From contig CAJJDP010000134.1 in the NCBI GenBank assembly GCA_905182995.1, positions 275,754 to 339,753 of the forward strand: a stretch of 64,000 nucleotides of DNA, written 5' to 3'. Shown piece after piece: positions 36,391 through 46,582 of this stretch. A program made the translations under genes and the position numbers. Every line of letters starts with the position of its first letter. Within the stretch, counting starts at the first letter, position 1. This DNA comes from Paramecium octaurelia (taxonomy: Eukaryota; Ciliophora; Oligohymenophorea; Peniculida; Parameciidae). Below the pieces are notes generated by a model that was not told where the DNA came from, made no database searches, and worked only from the letters and a program-made list of their open reading frames with translations.

Positions 36391-37654
36391 TCAATCAAAC
36401 TGCACCTAAAAAATCTCAAATTCTTTGATATTTGGAATTGAGTAACCAAAGATCTGTGTCTCTAGTTATGAATTTCCAAAATCATAAGATTTTTAAATAG
36501 AGCTACCTGTTTGAAAATCCGCTCCAATAAATAAATCGTGGCCACTTCCGAAAATGGGTCCGTATGATTCACTACAATAAATGGCGTTCGATCGTTATCC
36601 TAATTTTATAGGATATATTTCATCATATGTCTCTGAGAATAAAAATGAAGATAATTAATGATCTGCAACATAAGTTCCTTTAGATTTATCCGAAAGACAA
36701 GGTGAATAACCACCAAATATGTATCCACTTTTAGATGCAAAAATCATTAATAAATCTTTTTTCTTATCTGCTTTTTTCCAAAAAGTTTATATATTTAATC
36801 CATCTCTAGTATCTAAATAAATTTGTTAAAGGCTTATTTTTTTGGTGTAATTTTATTTATGTTGAATAAAATTGAGTAATTTTTATTTTGAATACAATGT
36901 CAACAACTTTTATTCATTCTATAGCAAAACAATTTTATTAAGAAAATTTAATTATTCGTAATCATACAATTTTATGAATTTTAATAAATTTTTGTATTAG
37001 GGATAATCTTATTAATTTTCTATTGAGAGTTGTTGTTTAACACCACTTAGAATTTCCATTAAAATTTTATTCAATTCTTCAGAATTATTTCTTGTAAGGT
37101 CTTATAGGTGCTAATATAAATCCTATTCATTTTCTTTAATAGTTGAATAATTAACTGAATCCTCTAATTATTAAAGTTTCAGAATTTATTGTTTAAAAGA
37201 ATCAAGCTTAAAGACCTAAAATTGTCCAAATTAATACGTCATTTAATTAGTTTCTAATTTTCTATTTCATTTCTGAAATATTTTTGGAATCATATTCTAA
37301 CTCTTATTACACTTTTAAAAGAAGCTTTTATAAGTCTTTCAAAATATTATTGAAATCATCAAAAATATTAACAATGGTTTTATCATTAAATTTCTCCATA
37401 AAAGTAAAAAACTGTTTCAGAGAACTTTTAATATTTAGCTTAGATATCAAATGTTCAGGTTACTGAAATAACTATAAAAATAATTTATGAAATCCTACAG
37501 TCTTGATATGTATTATATTTATAGGATTCAAATGTGGAGTTATATACTCGAGTTCCTAATAGCATATGTCACACATATACTCGACTTTTTCCCTTCCTAT
37601 ATTAAGATAAAGAAGAAATGATCCTTCATGCTTTGGGCAAGAAATTTATTTCAT
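36391..37654 (-). CDS. B-box-like zinc finger / TLDc-domain protein (413 aa)
   Basis: The N-terminus has a Cys/His cluster (ISCPKHEG ... YMCDICYQE), like a degenerate B-box, followed by about 200 residues of coiled-coil-like sequence (KDLQKLLLKVQQELEYDSKN; LQHLQDLTRNNSEELN). The C-terminal third (about 270-413) is a TLDc domain: DGLNIQTFWKKADKKKDLLM, IFASKSGYIFGGYSPCLSD, HQLSSFLFSETYDEIYPIKL, GPIFGSGHDLFIGADFQTG, SSIQKSYDFG and a final EFEIFQVQFD matching the domain's acidic ..VFQV ending. TLDc proteins act in oxidative-stress resistance or as V-ATPase interactors in other eukaryotes. One 22-nt intron; the length is exactly divisible by three. Confidence 0.88.
37216..37237 (-). other. 22-nt intron in the TLDc gene
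   Basis: Minus strand begins GTATTAAT and ends ATTTTAG. Joins RNQLND to VFKLDSFKQQ and removes a frame that would stop shortly after. Confidence 0.85.
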
Positions 37655-38521
37655 TTTTTCTATTAACAAAAATAACTAATAAATTACTTATTAAATATGC
37701 CTAAATTTGGAAAACTAATTTAAAATATTTTGAAGTGTATTATTAAGAGATATTAGGCAAAACATTTAATCAAACTCTAACGTTCTTAATCTTTTGGAGT
37801 AAATTGTTCAATTAATATGAGTTATTTCACAAAATTTTCTAAGTTTAAATAATAATATTAGAGACAAGAAACTTTGATATTAATTTCAAAGCTTTATCAA
37901 AGAATAGGCTCTAAGAATTTGATTATCAAAATATTTTATGGAATTTCAAAATTCTATTATGAAATTGTTAATAAGCTTGTTCAATTAATTAAAGAGTATT
38001 TAGGAATGTTAAGTGGAGATTATTGAGAATCAATCTTATAATAAACACCGAAGATCAGCTACATGAATCATCAATGCAATGATGCAGTCATTTAAAATAT
38101 TTTTAATCAATTATTCAATTTAAATATACAGATAAATACGCATCATTTTCAAATTAAATCCTGAATAAATATGCATATTTTATAATTTTTTTATTTAACG
38201 AAACAATATTATCCTTGAAAATGCTCATTATCCTATATTTGATTTGTTATATTGACCAAGCCGACAGATTTTCTATTTCAATTATTAGGCTCTTAGGCAA
38301 GTTTCAAATATATTCTTTTGCACCTTTCACACATAAAGTATCTACCATTGTTAATCTATCTATAATATTTAACTAGTCACCACGTACAAATATTTACCAT
38401 AAATATCTTCATTATCAATTTAGACTATTAGATCAGGAATGTTTTGCTAGAATTTGAAACCCTCAAATTTTAATGAATCTATATCATCTAATAAATTTTA
38501 TTGCTAATTAACTTATATAAC
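37655..38521. other. AT-rich spacer upstream of the TLDc gene
   Basis: About 870 bases with frequent TGA in all frames and no recognisable gene. It leads into the locus where two alternative sequences share 38522-38576. Confidence 0.4.
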
Positions 38522-38576
38522 ATTAATTTGAATTATTGAATAAGAACAATTATCTTTTGAAAATGTTATAATTATA
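38522..38576. repeat. 55-bp segment repeated after the telomere (39677-39731)
   Basis: Identical to the first 55 bases after the N at 39676. The two copies diverge right after ..AATTATA. The left copy continues into the telomere-ended branch, the right copy into the WD40 region. This marks the fork between two molecular forms. Confidence 0.9.
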
Positions 38577-39600
38577 AATAATGATGTGAAAAATTAGGTC
38601 ATTTGCAAGGACTCACATTATGTTTTGATCAGCTTTCTTTCTAATTCTTTCAGCTAACTTTTGCATTTTTTCTCTTATAGATTTCTGGATGTTAGTGTAA
38701 CATATTGATTTGACGTCCTAAACATACTCCTAGACTTTTTCCAATTTTTCAATCCAATTCCTTGGGTCTCAAAATAAATAGTCCATAATTTGTCCAAAAG
38801 TCATTCGTTTTTTATGGGATATGCATATTCTCCATCGATGCCCGCGATTCTCCTTATAACCTGTTGTTAAATTCTCCTTCCTACTTCGTCATTCTCCTCA
38901 TAGCTAACGATTCTATCTTTCCCCTCCATCTCATCAAACTTCTTTTAGAGCAAGCTTCTCCCCAAAATTTAGTCTCCATTCTATTCATGAAATTTCTTTA
39001 ATGAATCATATGTATCAAATTAATCTTCTTCCAACCTAGAGGATTTCAAATCATTCTCTTACTATTAATTCCAGAGAAAAAAAATTGTAAAGTTATATGG
39101 TTTATAGCCACATTAAGCTCTCCTAATCATAAGAGTATAATTGTATTCTGAACAAAGTAATCTTCAGCTATTTTGTTTAGCATCAAATTCTGGTCTTCCA
39201 ATCACTCTATCAATTATAGATTTTGGAAAACTCTTATTTAAGGCTAAGATTTTTCTAAACATATTTCTCTTTATGATTTACCATTATTTCACCATAGATT
39301 TCTTTTGCCTCCATATCTTAAGATTATTGTATCTAATGTGTGGAAGGATATATAACACTCAGAGTTTGTTTATAGTCTAAAGGGTACAATCTTTCGAATA
39401 AAACCAAGTTCAGCGGTCTTTTAGGCCACAATCTTTTTCTTCGTCTAAATTTAGTATCTTAGATTGGCCTTTCTGTTCAACCACGTCCCAAGGGATCTGA
39501 ATTTCTCTACTTATCCTATCATTAATTCTTCCAACTTTGCATTTGTCTATTTGATAAGTATTTAGTTTTCTTCAGGTTTACTTTGAGTTAGTATTCCTAA
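38577..39600 (-). mobile_element. Degenerate, possibly LINE-like retroelement relic adjoining the telomere
   Basis: The segment is visibly richer in G and C than its neighbours and carries minus-strand coding-like sequence broken by TGA. Blocks in order: LGTWLNRKANLRYQ.., FRKILALNKSFPKSIIDRVI, a charged block (DSLKKFHEQNGDQILGRSLL; GIDGEYAYPIKNE), and GQIMDYLF-stop-DPRNWIEKLEKV in a shifted frame. The first block resembles the post-catalytic region of reverse transcriptases of non-LTR elements, but no YADD box is present, so the element class is inference. Transposons are normally confined to the germline genome in Paramecium. A retained relic next to a telomere fits imprecise elimination. 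Confidence 0.35.
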
Positions 39601-39675
39601 GGGTTTGGGTTTGGGTTTGGGTTTGGGTTTGGGGTTGGGGTTGGGGTTGGGGTTGGGGTTGGGGTTGGGTTTGGG
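39601..39675 (+). repeat. Telomeric repeat, mixed GGGTTT/GGGGTT units
   Basis: 75 nt: five GGGTTT, six GGGGTT, one GGGTTT and GGG. The mixture of the two hexamers is the hallmark of Paramecium telomeres. The G-rich strand runs towards higher coordinates, so the chromosome end lies on the right of 39600, and the following N joins an unrelated or alternative contig. It marks a macronuclear telomere-addition site inside this scaffold. Confidence 0.97.
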
Positions 39676-39676
39676 N

Positions 39677-39731
39677 ATTAATTTGAATTATTGAATAAGA
39701 ACAATTATCTTTTGAAAATGTTATAATTATA
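39677..39731. repeat. 55-bp overlap with 38522-38576
   Basis: Start of the contig to the right of the telomere. It repeats the sequence before the fork and then diverges, consistent with the rejoined or unfragmented form of the same chromosome. Confidence 0.9.
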
Positions 39732-39789
39732 TTAATATATCTCTTGAAAGAATTAAAATTTGTTTTGAATTTACCTATTTTTGTTTTTT

Positions 39790-40110
39790 TCAACTTCTCA
39801 AGTATTCTGAATCTTAAAGATATATCCTAGTAAAAATATTAAGAATCATTAAGGATATAAAATATATCTTCAAATTTAAAATTATGTCATACATGATTTC
39901 TTTATTCACCTAAAATTACTTATTTTGAAATGCTTCATAAAATAATCTTTCAACATGATGAATATCAATATGTTCTACTCCAGATGCATTTAATTCATGT
40001 AATACATTAAAGAAGTTAGGTATAGTTTAGTTGAATATTAATTAGATATCGATTAATTATCTTCTTGATAGAGATTGTTTATTTGATAAGGTTAATTCCA
40101 ATATTTTCAT
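39790..40110 (-). CDS. Small unknown protein (106 aa)
   Basis: ATG 40110 to TGA 39790-39792, open throughout. The sequence has ordinary protein character (HELNASGVEHIDIHHVERLF, FTRIYLQDSEYLRS). No domain recognised. The 3' end lies about 60 bases from the fork with the telomere-ended branch, so it may be present in only one of the two chromosome forms. Confidence 0.4.
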
Positions 40111-41014
40111 AAAAATGAATAAAAAATATTCCTTTAACATACATTATTATTTAATTTATCCTAAATCTAAATGGAACAGTTTAAAATGGGTTGATAGTTA
40201 AATTGAAGAAATTTATCTAGCTAAACTGCTTAAAATTAAATTTGATTTTCCAATCAATAGCATGTGAAATTACTAATCAAATAATATTTTGATATCTTTA
40301 TGATTGTACTTCTTATAATAAACGTAATTTGCGATGTAAAATAATAAAAAACAATTTATACATCATTCTTGAGCTAAGAGGGCTATTAATATACATTTCT
40401 CTTCATTGAAAAGAAATAATAAAATGTATACATTTCCTTTAAACATTATTTTACTTCTTTAAATGTATAAATAAAATACTTAGTTAATTTATTAGTTTAA
40501 AACTATTATTTTCATTCTTATTAGCTAATATTTTTAAAACATTTCTACTCTAATAATTTTATATTATTAAACACTAAAATAAATTATGAGAATCAAATAT
40601 TGATAATTGAAATTTACCACATTTAATTTATTTCCAAGACAATGCTGAAGCCACAAACATTTTCATATTTGCCTTAACAATTATTTTCTTTAATAATAGT
40701 TCGGAGAAAAATTTATTTCATCAATCAAAGAGAGTCATAGTTATCTTATCTCTCGATTATTAAAATTCTGCCTGGTCAAAATCCATTTTTTATGGTTCGA
40801 AAATGTAATATTTTTTTTTTCTTAATTTCAAATAAGTTATAGTCTTATTGATAATACTCTCTATCTTCCTATTCTTTTTAATCATCATAGTATATAAGTT
40901 TTCCTTTTTAAATATGGAATATTAAAAATAACAAGAACATTAAATAATAATCAATTTTATTACTTTTTGGAGTCAATCAATATGTAGAATAAGTAAAAAT
41001 TTGAGATTGTGACT
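40111..41014. other. AT-rich spacer (partly duplicated)
   Basis: No recognisable gene. From 40562 on, the sequence is the left copy of the duplication around N 42015. Confidence 0.4.
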
Positions 41015-42014
41015 ATGAAATATGAAAAAATTAATCAAATTAAGTTGAATTGCTATTGTAATCTATTATTATTAGATCCATTATAATCAATTTTAATAGT
41101 AGTACTTTGTTAAGGATTTCAAAAATTTTACTTCTTTAAATCAGGAGAATTTAAACTGATCGGAAATTTTAATGAGATTGCAAATTTAAAGTGGCTTTAT
41201 TCGTTTCGGTAATAGAACAATTATTTGACTTTAAATAGTACAAATAAGTGTTCCATAAGGAGTTTAAATTCCATAAATAATAATAAAATTTTAACCTCGC
41301 TGAGCTTTGGGTAATAATATATTACTGTTATCACTTATACTAAATTTGAAGATTTAATGCTAATTGGATTTAGAATAGGTAGATTGCAATTTAAAAAAAA
41401 GGACTTCCTTTAATGGTATACTATTTAAGAAATAGAGCTTGCTTTTTATATTGTTAACATCCATCTAAATCAATAAGAAAATAAAATAATTGTTGAAATC
41501 AACCCAATTAAAATCATAATAATTGAAAAGAAAAATTAAAGTGTGGAGTAAATGTGGGTTGTAGTTTAAGAAATTAAAGTTTATGAATCATTTCGAAACA
41601 TAATTTTTATAAATGATAAGACCTTTGCAGTTAAATTATTTAATATTAGAAAATGGATGCTATTTAAATAAAAGAATAAATCCTAATTTATACATAAGCG
41701 AGATATTATTATTTATGGAGCCAATTAAGATTTATATTATATTTTAAATAAGTATAATAAAGGAAAGATAAATAATCCAGATGAAAGCAATTGTTTTTTG
41801 AATGAAGAATTTCAACTAGATCACACTTATTTAGTTCTAAAAGATAAGGAGCAATTTAATAATTAATCCTTTTTTTAAGGTATGTAGAATGATAATACAA
41901 TAAACGGATAATACTTTTTCAGCAGAGTTTCTAAGGAAAAATAAGTTATTATTGGAAGATTTAAATAGCTTTCAATAGAATATACACTAGTCAAATCAAT
42001 AATATCTCCATAAA
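40562..42014. repeat. 1453-bp exact duplication, left copy (ends at N 42015)
   Basis: Identical to 42016-43468, offset 1454. It contains the 5' kilobase of the WD40 gene and stops at the N inside it. Best read as overlapping contig ends that were not merged. Confidence 0.9.
41015..42014 (+). CDS. WD40 protein, 5' copy truncated at N
   Basis: Exact duplicate of the first 1000 bases of the gene at 42469-44385, ending at N 42015. Presumably the same locus represented twice. Confidence 0.75.
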
Positions 42015-42015
42015 N

Positions 42016-43468
42016 TATTATTAAACACTAAAATAAATTATGAGAATCAAATATTGATAATTGAAATTTACCACATTTAATTTATTTCCAAGACAATGCT
42101 GAAGCCACAAACATTTTCATATTTGCCTTAACAATTATTTTCTTTAATAATAGTTCGGAGAAAAATTTATTTCATCAATCAAAGAGAGTCATAGTTATCT
42201 TATCTCTCGATTATTAAAATTCTGCCTGGTCAAAATCCATTTTTTATGGTTCGAAAATGTAATATTTTTTTTTTCTTAATTTCAAATAAGTTATAGTCTT
42301 ATTGATAATACTCTCTATCTTCCTATTCTTTTTAATCATCATAGTATATAAGTTTTCCTTTTTAAATATGGAATATTAAAAATAACAAGAACATTAAATA
42401 ATAATCAATTTTATTACTTTTTGGAGTCAATCAATATGTAGAATAAGTAAAAATTTGAGATTGTGACTATGAAATATGAAAAAATTAATCAAATTAAGTT
42501 GAATTGCTATTGTAATCTATTATTATTAGATCCATTATAATCAATTTTAATAGTAGTACTTTGTTAAGGATTTCAAAAATTTTACTTCTTTAAATCAGGA
42601 GAATTTAAACTGATCGGAAATTTTAATGAGATTGCAAATTTAAAGTGGCTTTATTCGTTTCGGTAATAGAACAATTATTTGACTTTAAATAGTACAAATA
42701 AGTGTTCCATAAGGAGTTTAAATTCCATAAATAATAATAAAATTTTAACCTCGCTGAGCTTTGGGTAATAATATATTACTGTTATCACTTATACTAAATT
42801 TGAAGATTTAATGCTAATTGGATTTAGAATAGGTAGATTGCAATTTAAAAAAAAGGACTTCCTTTAATGGTATACTATTTAAGAAATAGAGCTTGCTTTT
42901 TATATTGTTAACATCCATCTAAATCAATAAGAAAATAAAATAATTGTTGAAATCAACCCAATTAAAATCATAATAATTGAAAAGAAAAATTAAAGTGTGG
43001 AGTAAATGTGGGTTGTAGTTTAAGAAATTAAAGTTTATGAATCATTTCGAAACATAATTTTTATAAATGATAAGACCTTTGCAGTTAAATTATTTAATAT
43101 TAGAAAATGGATGCTATTTAAATAAAAGAATAAATCCTAATTTATACATAAGCGAGATATTATTATTTATGGAGCCAATTAAGATTTATATTATATTTTA
43201 AATAAGTATAATAAAGGAAAGATAAATAATCCAGATGAAAGCAATTGTTTTTTGAATGAAGAATTTCAACTAGATCACACTTATTTAGTTCTAAAAGATA
43301 AGGAGCAATTTAATAATTAATCCTTTTTTTAAGGTATGTAGAATGATAATACAATAAACGGATAATACTTTTTCAGCAGAGTTTCTAAGGAAAAATAAGT
43401 TATTATTGGAAGATTTAAATAGCTTTCAATAGAATATACACTAGTCAAATCAATAATATCTCCATAAA
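42016..43468. repeat. 1453-bp exact duplication, right copy (starts after N 42015)
   Basis: Mate of 40562-42014. The right copy passes without a break into the 3' part of the WD40 gene. Confidence 0.9.
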
Positions 43469-44385
43469 ATGAACATTATTAAGCAATGGCTATTAAAAGT
43501 GATAATAAAATAGTAGCACTAGGATTAAAACATTAAATTAAAGTTTTCAAATTGGAGAATTTTCAATTACAGCAACTATAAGTTTTAAATAATCATTCAG
43601 GTCCTGTAGATTGTTTAATATTTTTTAAAAACTAAAATTCATTCATATCTGGATCTTCAGATAAATAATTAAAAATTTGGACATGGGATGAGATGGGCAA
43701 TATATATTAATGCTAATAGATCCTTTAGAGTTTAGTTATGCTGAAATATATTTTGTTGAATAACTAAGAAAACTTATTGGTCTCAGGTGGCTAGAACTCA
43801 ATTTCATTTTGGGAATTTAAAACATCCTATTGGTTATTAAAATAGAATTTGTATTTTGATAAAAATTCTATTTTTGGTTTAAAATTTACTCCTTCTTAAT
43901 TAACAATTGCCACTTATTCATCAAACAATAAAATACTTCTAATTTAAAAAAAAATACAGAATTCATAAATTAATTGGTCTATCTCTTTAGAGATAAATGT
44001 AAACAATTTTACTCCATCAATATGTTTTATTTCGGATTATATAATCCTTTATTAATCAATTAGAGAAATGTCTATTAGATTAATTAAAGTAAATTACGAC
44101 TATGATGGAATTTAACATTAAAGCATAATCTTGATTAATTAAGAATGTGATGAGCACACTACTTTTCAAATGCAATTTAATAAATAAAAAGGAATTTTAA
44201 TCAATCAAAGCAAATCATTTCTTAATCTAATCTTTATTACTCAGGATATCTAAATTACTGATTATTCAGAAATTTAATTCAGTAGCAATCACATTTTAGG
44301 TTAGCTTAGTGATGATGGATAATTTTTAGTGACATTGGATTTAGCATCAAATGAATTTTAATTAAGGTAATATTATTGTCATTGA
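42469..44385 (+). CDS. WD40-repeat protein (638 aa)
   Basis: ATG at 42469 (preceded in frame by a TGA) to TGA 44383-44385: 639 codons, no intron needed. Clear WD blades in the second half: NNHSGPVDCLIFFKNQNSFI, SGSSDKQLKIWTWDE, NNQENLLVSGGQNSISFWEF. More divergent blades lie before them (ILTSLSFGQQYITVITYTKF, VIIGRFKQLSIE). WD40 propellers are protein-interaction scaffolds, and the specific complex is unknown. Acidic and charged residues throughout distinguish it from chance open frames. A possible 30-nt GT..AG intron just before the stop would change only the last residues. Confidence 0.78.
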
Positions 44386-44715
44386 TATTTTATAAGAAAT
44401 CCTTAATATAAATTAATTAATTATTATTAATAAACATAACATATCTTCTAATTTCTATTTATTTATTGAGATAATCTTGACAATCTGAAAACAATAGAAT
44501 TTACAGAAAAATTTAAACCTTAAATATATTAAATTAAACAAAGATTAAGCAAAAATTTGCAAGTATGATAGTGTAAGATTTTAGAAAAATTAAGATTAAA
44601 GGAGGGTTTTTTTTTTTGGATGAAAATTTTTTTCAAAGTCAAAATAGAAATCGAAGTTTCAGATGAATCGAGCCTAAATAATATCATTTTTTAATAATTT
44701 CCTTTTACCTTAAGA
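44386..44715. other. Spacer after the WD40 gene
   Basis: AT-rich, no recognisable element. Confidence 0.4.
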
Positions 44716-45071
44716 TTGCCATGCTTTACATCATATTATTTGGATGCCCTCCGCTTGATATTTTATTATCAGATAAATGGAACTCAAGCGAGGAGCATTT
44801 TTAATTTAATTTGCTTTATCAATAATGATTATTTTGAATCATCTAAATCTTTTGAATTTAAATCAATCAATCATGAGTCATCACTTAGTGATGTATTTGA
44901 AAATCTTCTTATAACCTCTTTGATCATGATGTCATAAAATTTAGACTTTTCTTTGATTTGCAAATCCTTTCTAATCATGCCAAATTTTATGAATTTGATC
45001 AATTTTGTTCTGGTGAAGATGAAGATCGTAATTTTTCAAATATTCAAAATCTAAATCAACATGTCATCTGA
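44716..45071 (+). pseudogene. Coding-like remnant with one frame change
   Basis: The plus-strand frame from 44716 (MPCFTSYYLDALRLIFYYQI, SIFNLICFINNDYFESSKSF) is followed from about 44900 by a second frame with stronger protein character (NLFDHDVIKFRLFFDLQILS, EFDQFCSGEDEDRNFSNIQN), ending at TGA near 45069. No family recognised. Likely a decayed gene piece. Confidence 0.3.
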
Positions 45072-46195
45072 ATCTTGAAAAATTAATTATGAACCTTTTT
45101 GATCACAGTATTCATATATATTTTATTATTTTCTATTCACTTTGATAACACATTTTAGTAGGAAAGTTAAAACGTTATTTTAATTTTTATTTAGATCAAA
45201 CATATTTGAACACGAAGACTTTCTAAAATTATATGTGCTTTTTTCATCAATATTATCTTTTTAATTATTAATGAATATTTTTAGCTATTGCAAGGTTCAT
45301 GGATAAAACAGAATAATAGTTTGTTTAGAGATACATTACGAACAAGTAAAGTTTTAATTGAATCTAGAAATATTATTAAGTTTGTTATTTATATAACATA
45401 TTTAATTCTCAACTAACTTCGATGACATTATCATTTTGGAACTCAATTAATTATATTTTCATCTAATTGACTAATTGTTTGTTTAATTAGTTAAATTTTT
45501 CAAATCGCATTTCTATCTTCAAATTGTTTGAGTTGAACATTTTTAATTCCATACTTTAAATGTAAACTCATTTTATATTTGAATAAATTGTATATTTAAA
45601 AACAAAAAAGTGATAGGATATATTTATTCTAGCTATTACCATGTGGTATAAGAAATCCAAAAATAAATGACATAAGTTTTAAATTGAAATTTGAAGAGCT
45701 GTTGAAAAGAATGAGCCTTAAGTTATAAGAAACGAAACGAATGAGCATTAAGTTAATGGAAAAGTTGAATTAAATAACGATTTAGATTACGACTGTTCAA
45801 TTTGGTGCATATTTTTATATATGTGGGTGTAGAAAAAAAACTGTATAGTCATTAAAATTTGAAATCGCTATTATGTTAGAGAATTTCAAACAAGACCTCA
45901 GGTCTTTAAAAATTAGAATAATTGAGACATTTTGAATGTTGGGATTTTTGGCAGACAGGAACTTTAGAAGGTGTAATGGTTTGCTGTTAATTGGAGATTA
46001 GAAAAACTTATAGAAATAGGCGGGTGCTATAGAGTCCATTAAAAAAACGAATTATTTTATTATTATACACTGAAAATGGATTAAATGTAGGATATAGTAA
46101 AGAGTTCAATTATTGTTCGTAATTAAAGTTTAGTTTTAAACATATAGAAAGGTTTAAACGACTTTAATAATTTATAGGTGGCCAATAATACAAGA
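45072..46195. other. Gene-poor AT-rich region
   Basis: All frames are frequently closed by TGA and no motif is recognised. Confidence 0.4.
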
Positions 46196-46582
46196 AAAAT
46201 GGCTAAAAGCATTGATAAAGGGATGATGATTTCAAAAGTATTAAAAAATCAACAACCAGCCAGTTTTTAATAAATTCAGAGCGGAATACAAAAATTATAG
46301 AAAATTAGGCGTATATGAGATATAGCTTAGGACATATGAATCAATCTATTTAGAAATTTAAATTGAATCCTTCGGATTATGAGCTAAGATTAGGTTATTT
46401 ATTTGATTATAGATTTAATCGTTTTATAGATGAAAGTAGAAAATATATATAATTTTAAAGTTGTTTTGAAAGCTCAAAAAATAGTTGTTATCAAGATGAA
46501 TAAAGGAAGATATTCTCAAACATTTTTATAAACTTTGAGACTAGAAATAAAAAAATTGAATCCTAATCCTTTTGAATAAATC
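46196..46582 (+). pseudogene. Coding-like remnant with one frame change
   Basis: Plus strand: KSIDKGMMISKVLKNQQPAS in one frame, then from about 46300 AYMRYSLGHMNQSIQKFKLN and DYELRLGYLFDYRFNRFIDE in another, ending at a TGA near 46580. Richer in charged residues than the surroundings. Function unknown. Confidence 0.3.

Noticed and set aside
39578-39793. Minus-strand open frame with Pro-Gln and Thr-Gln repeats
   Set aside because: It is the translation of the telomeric repeat plus an N; not a gene.
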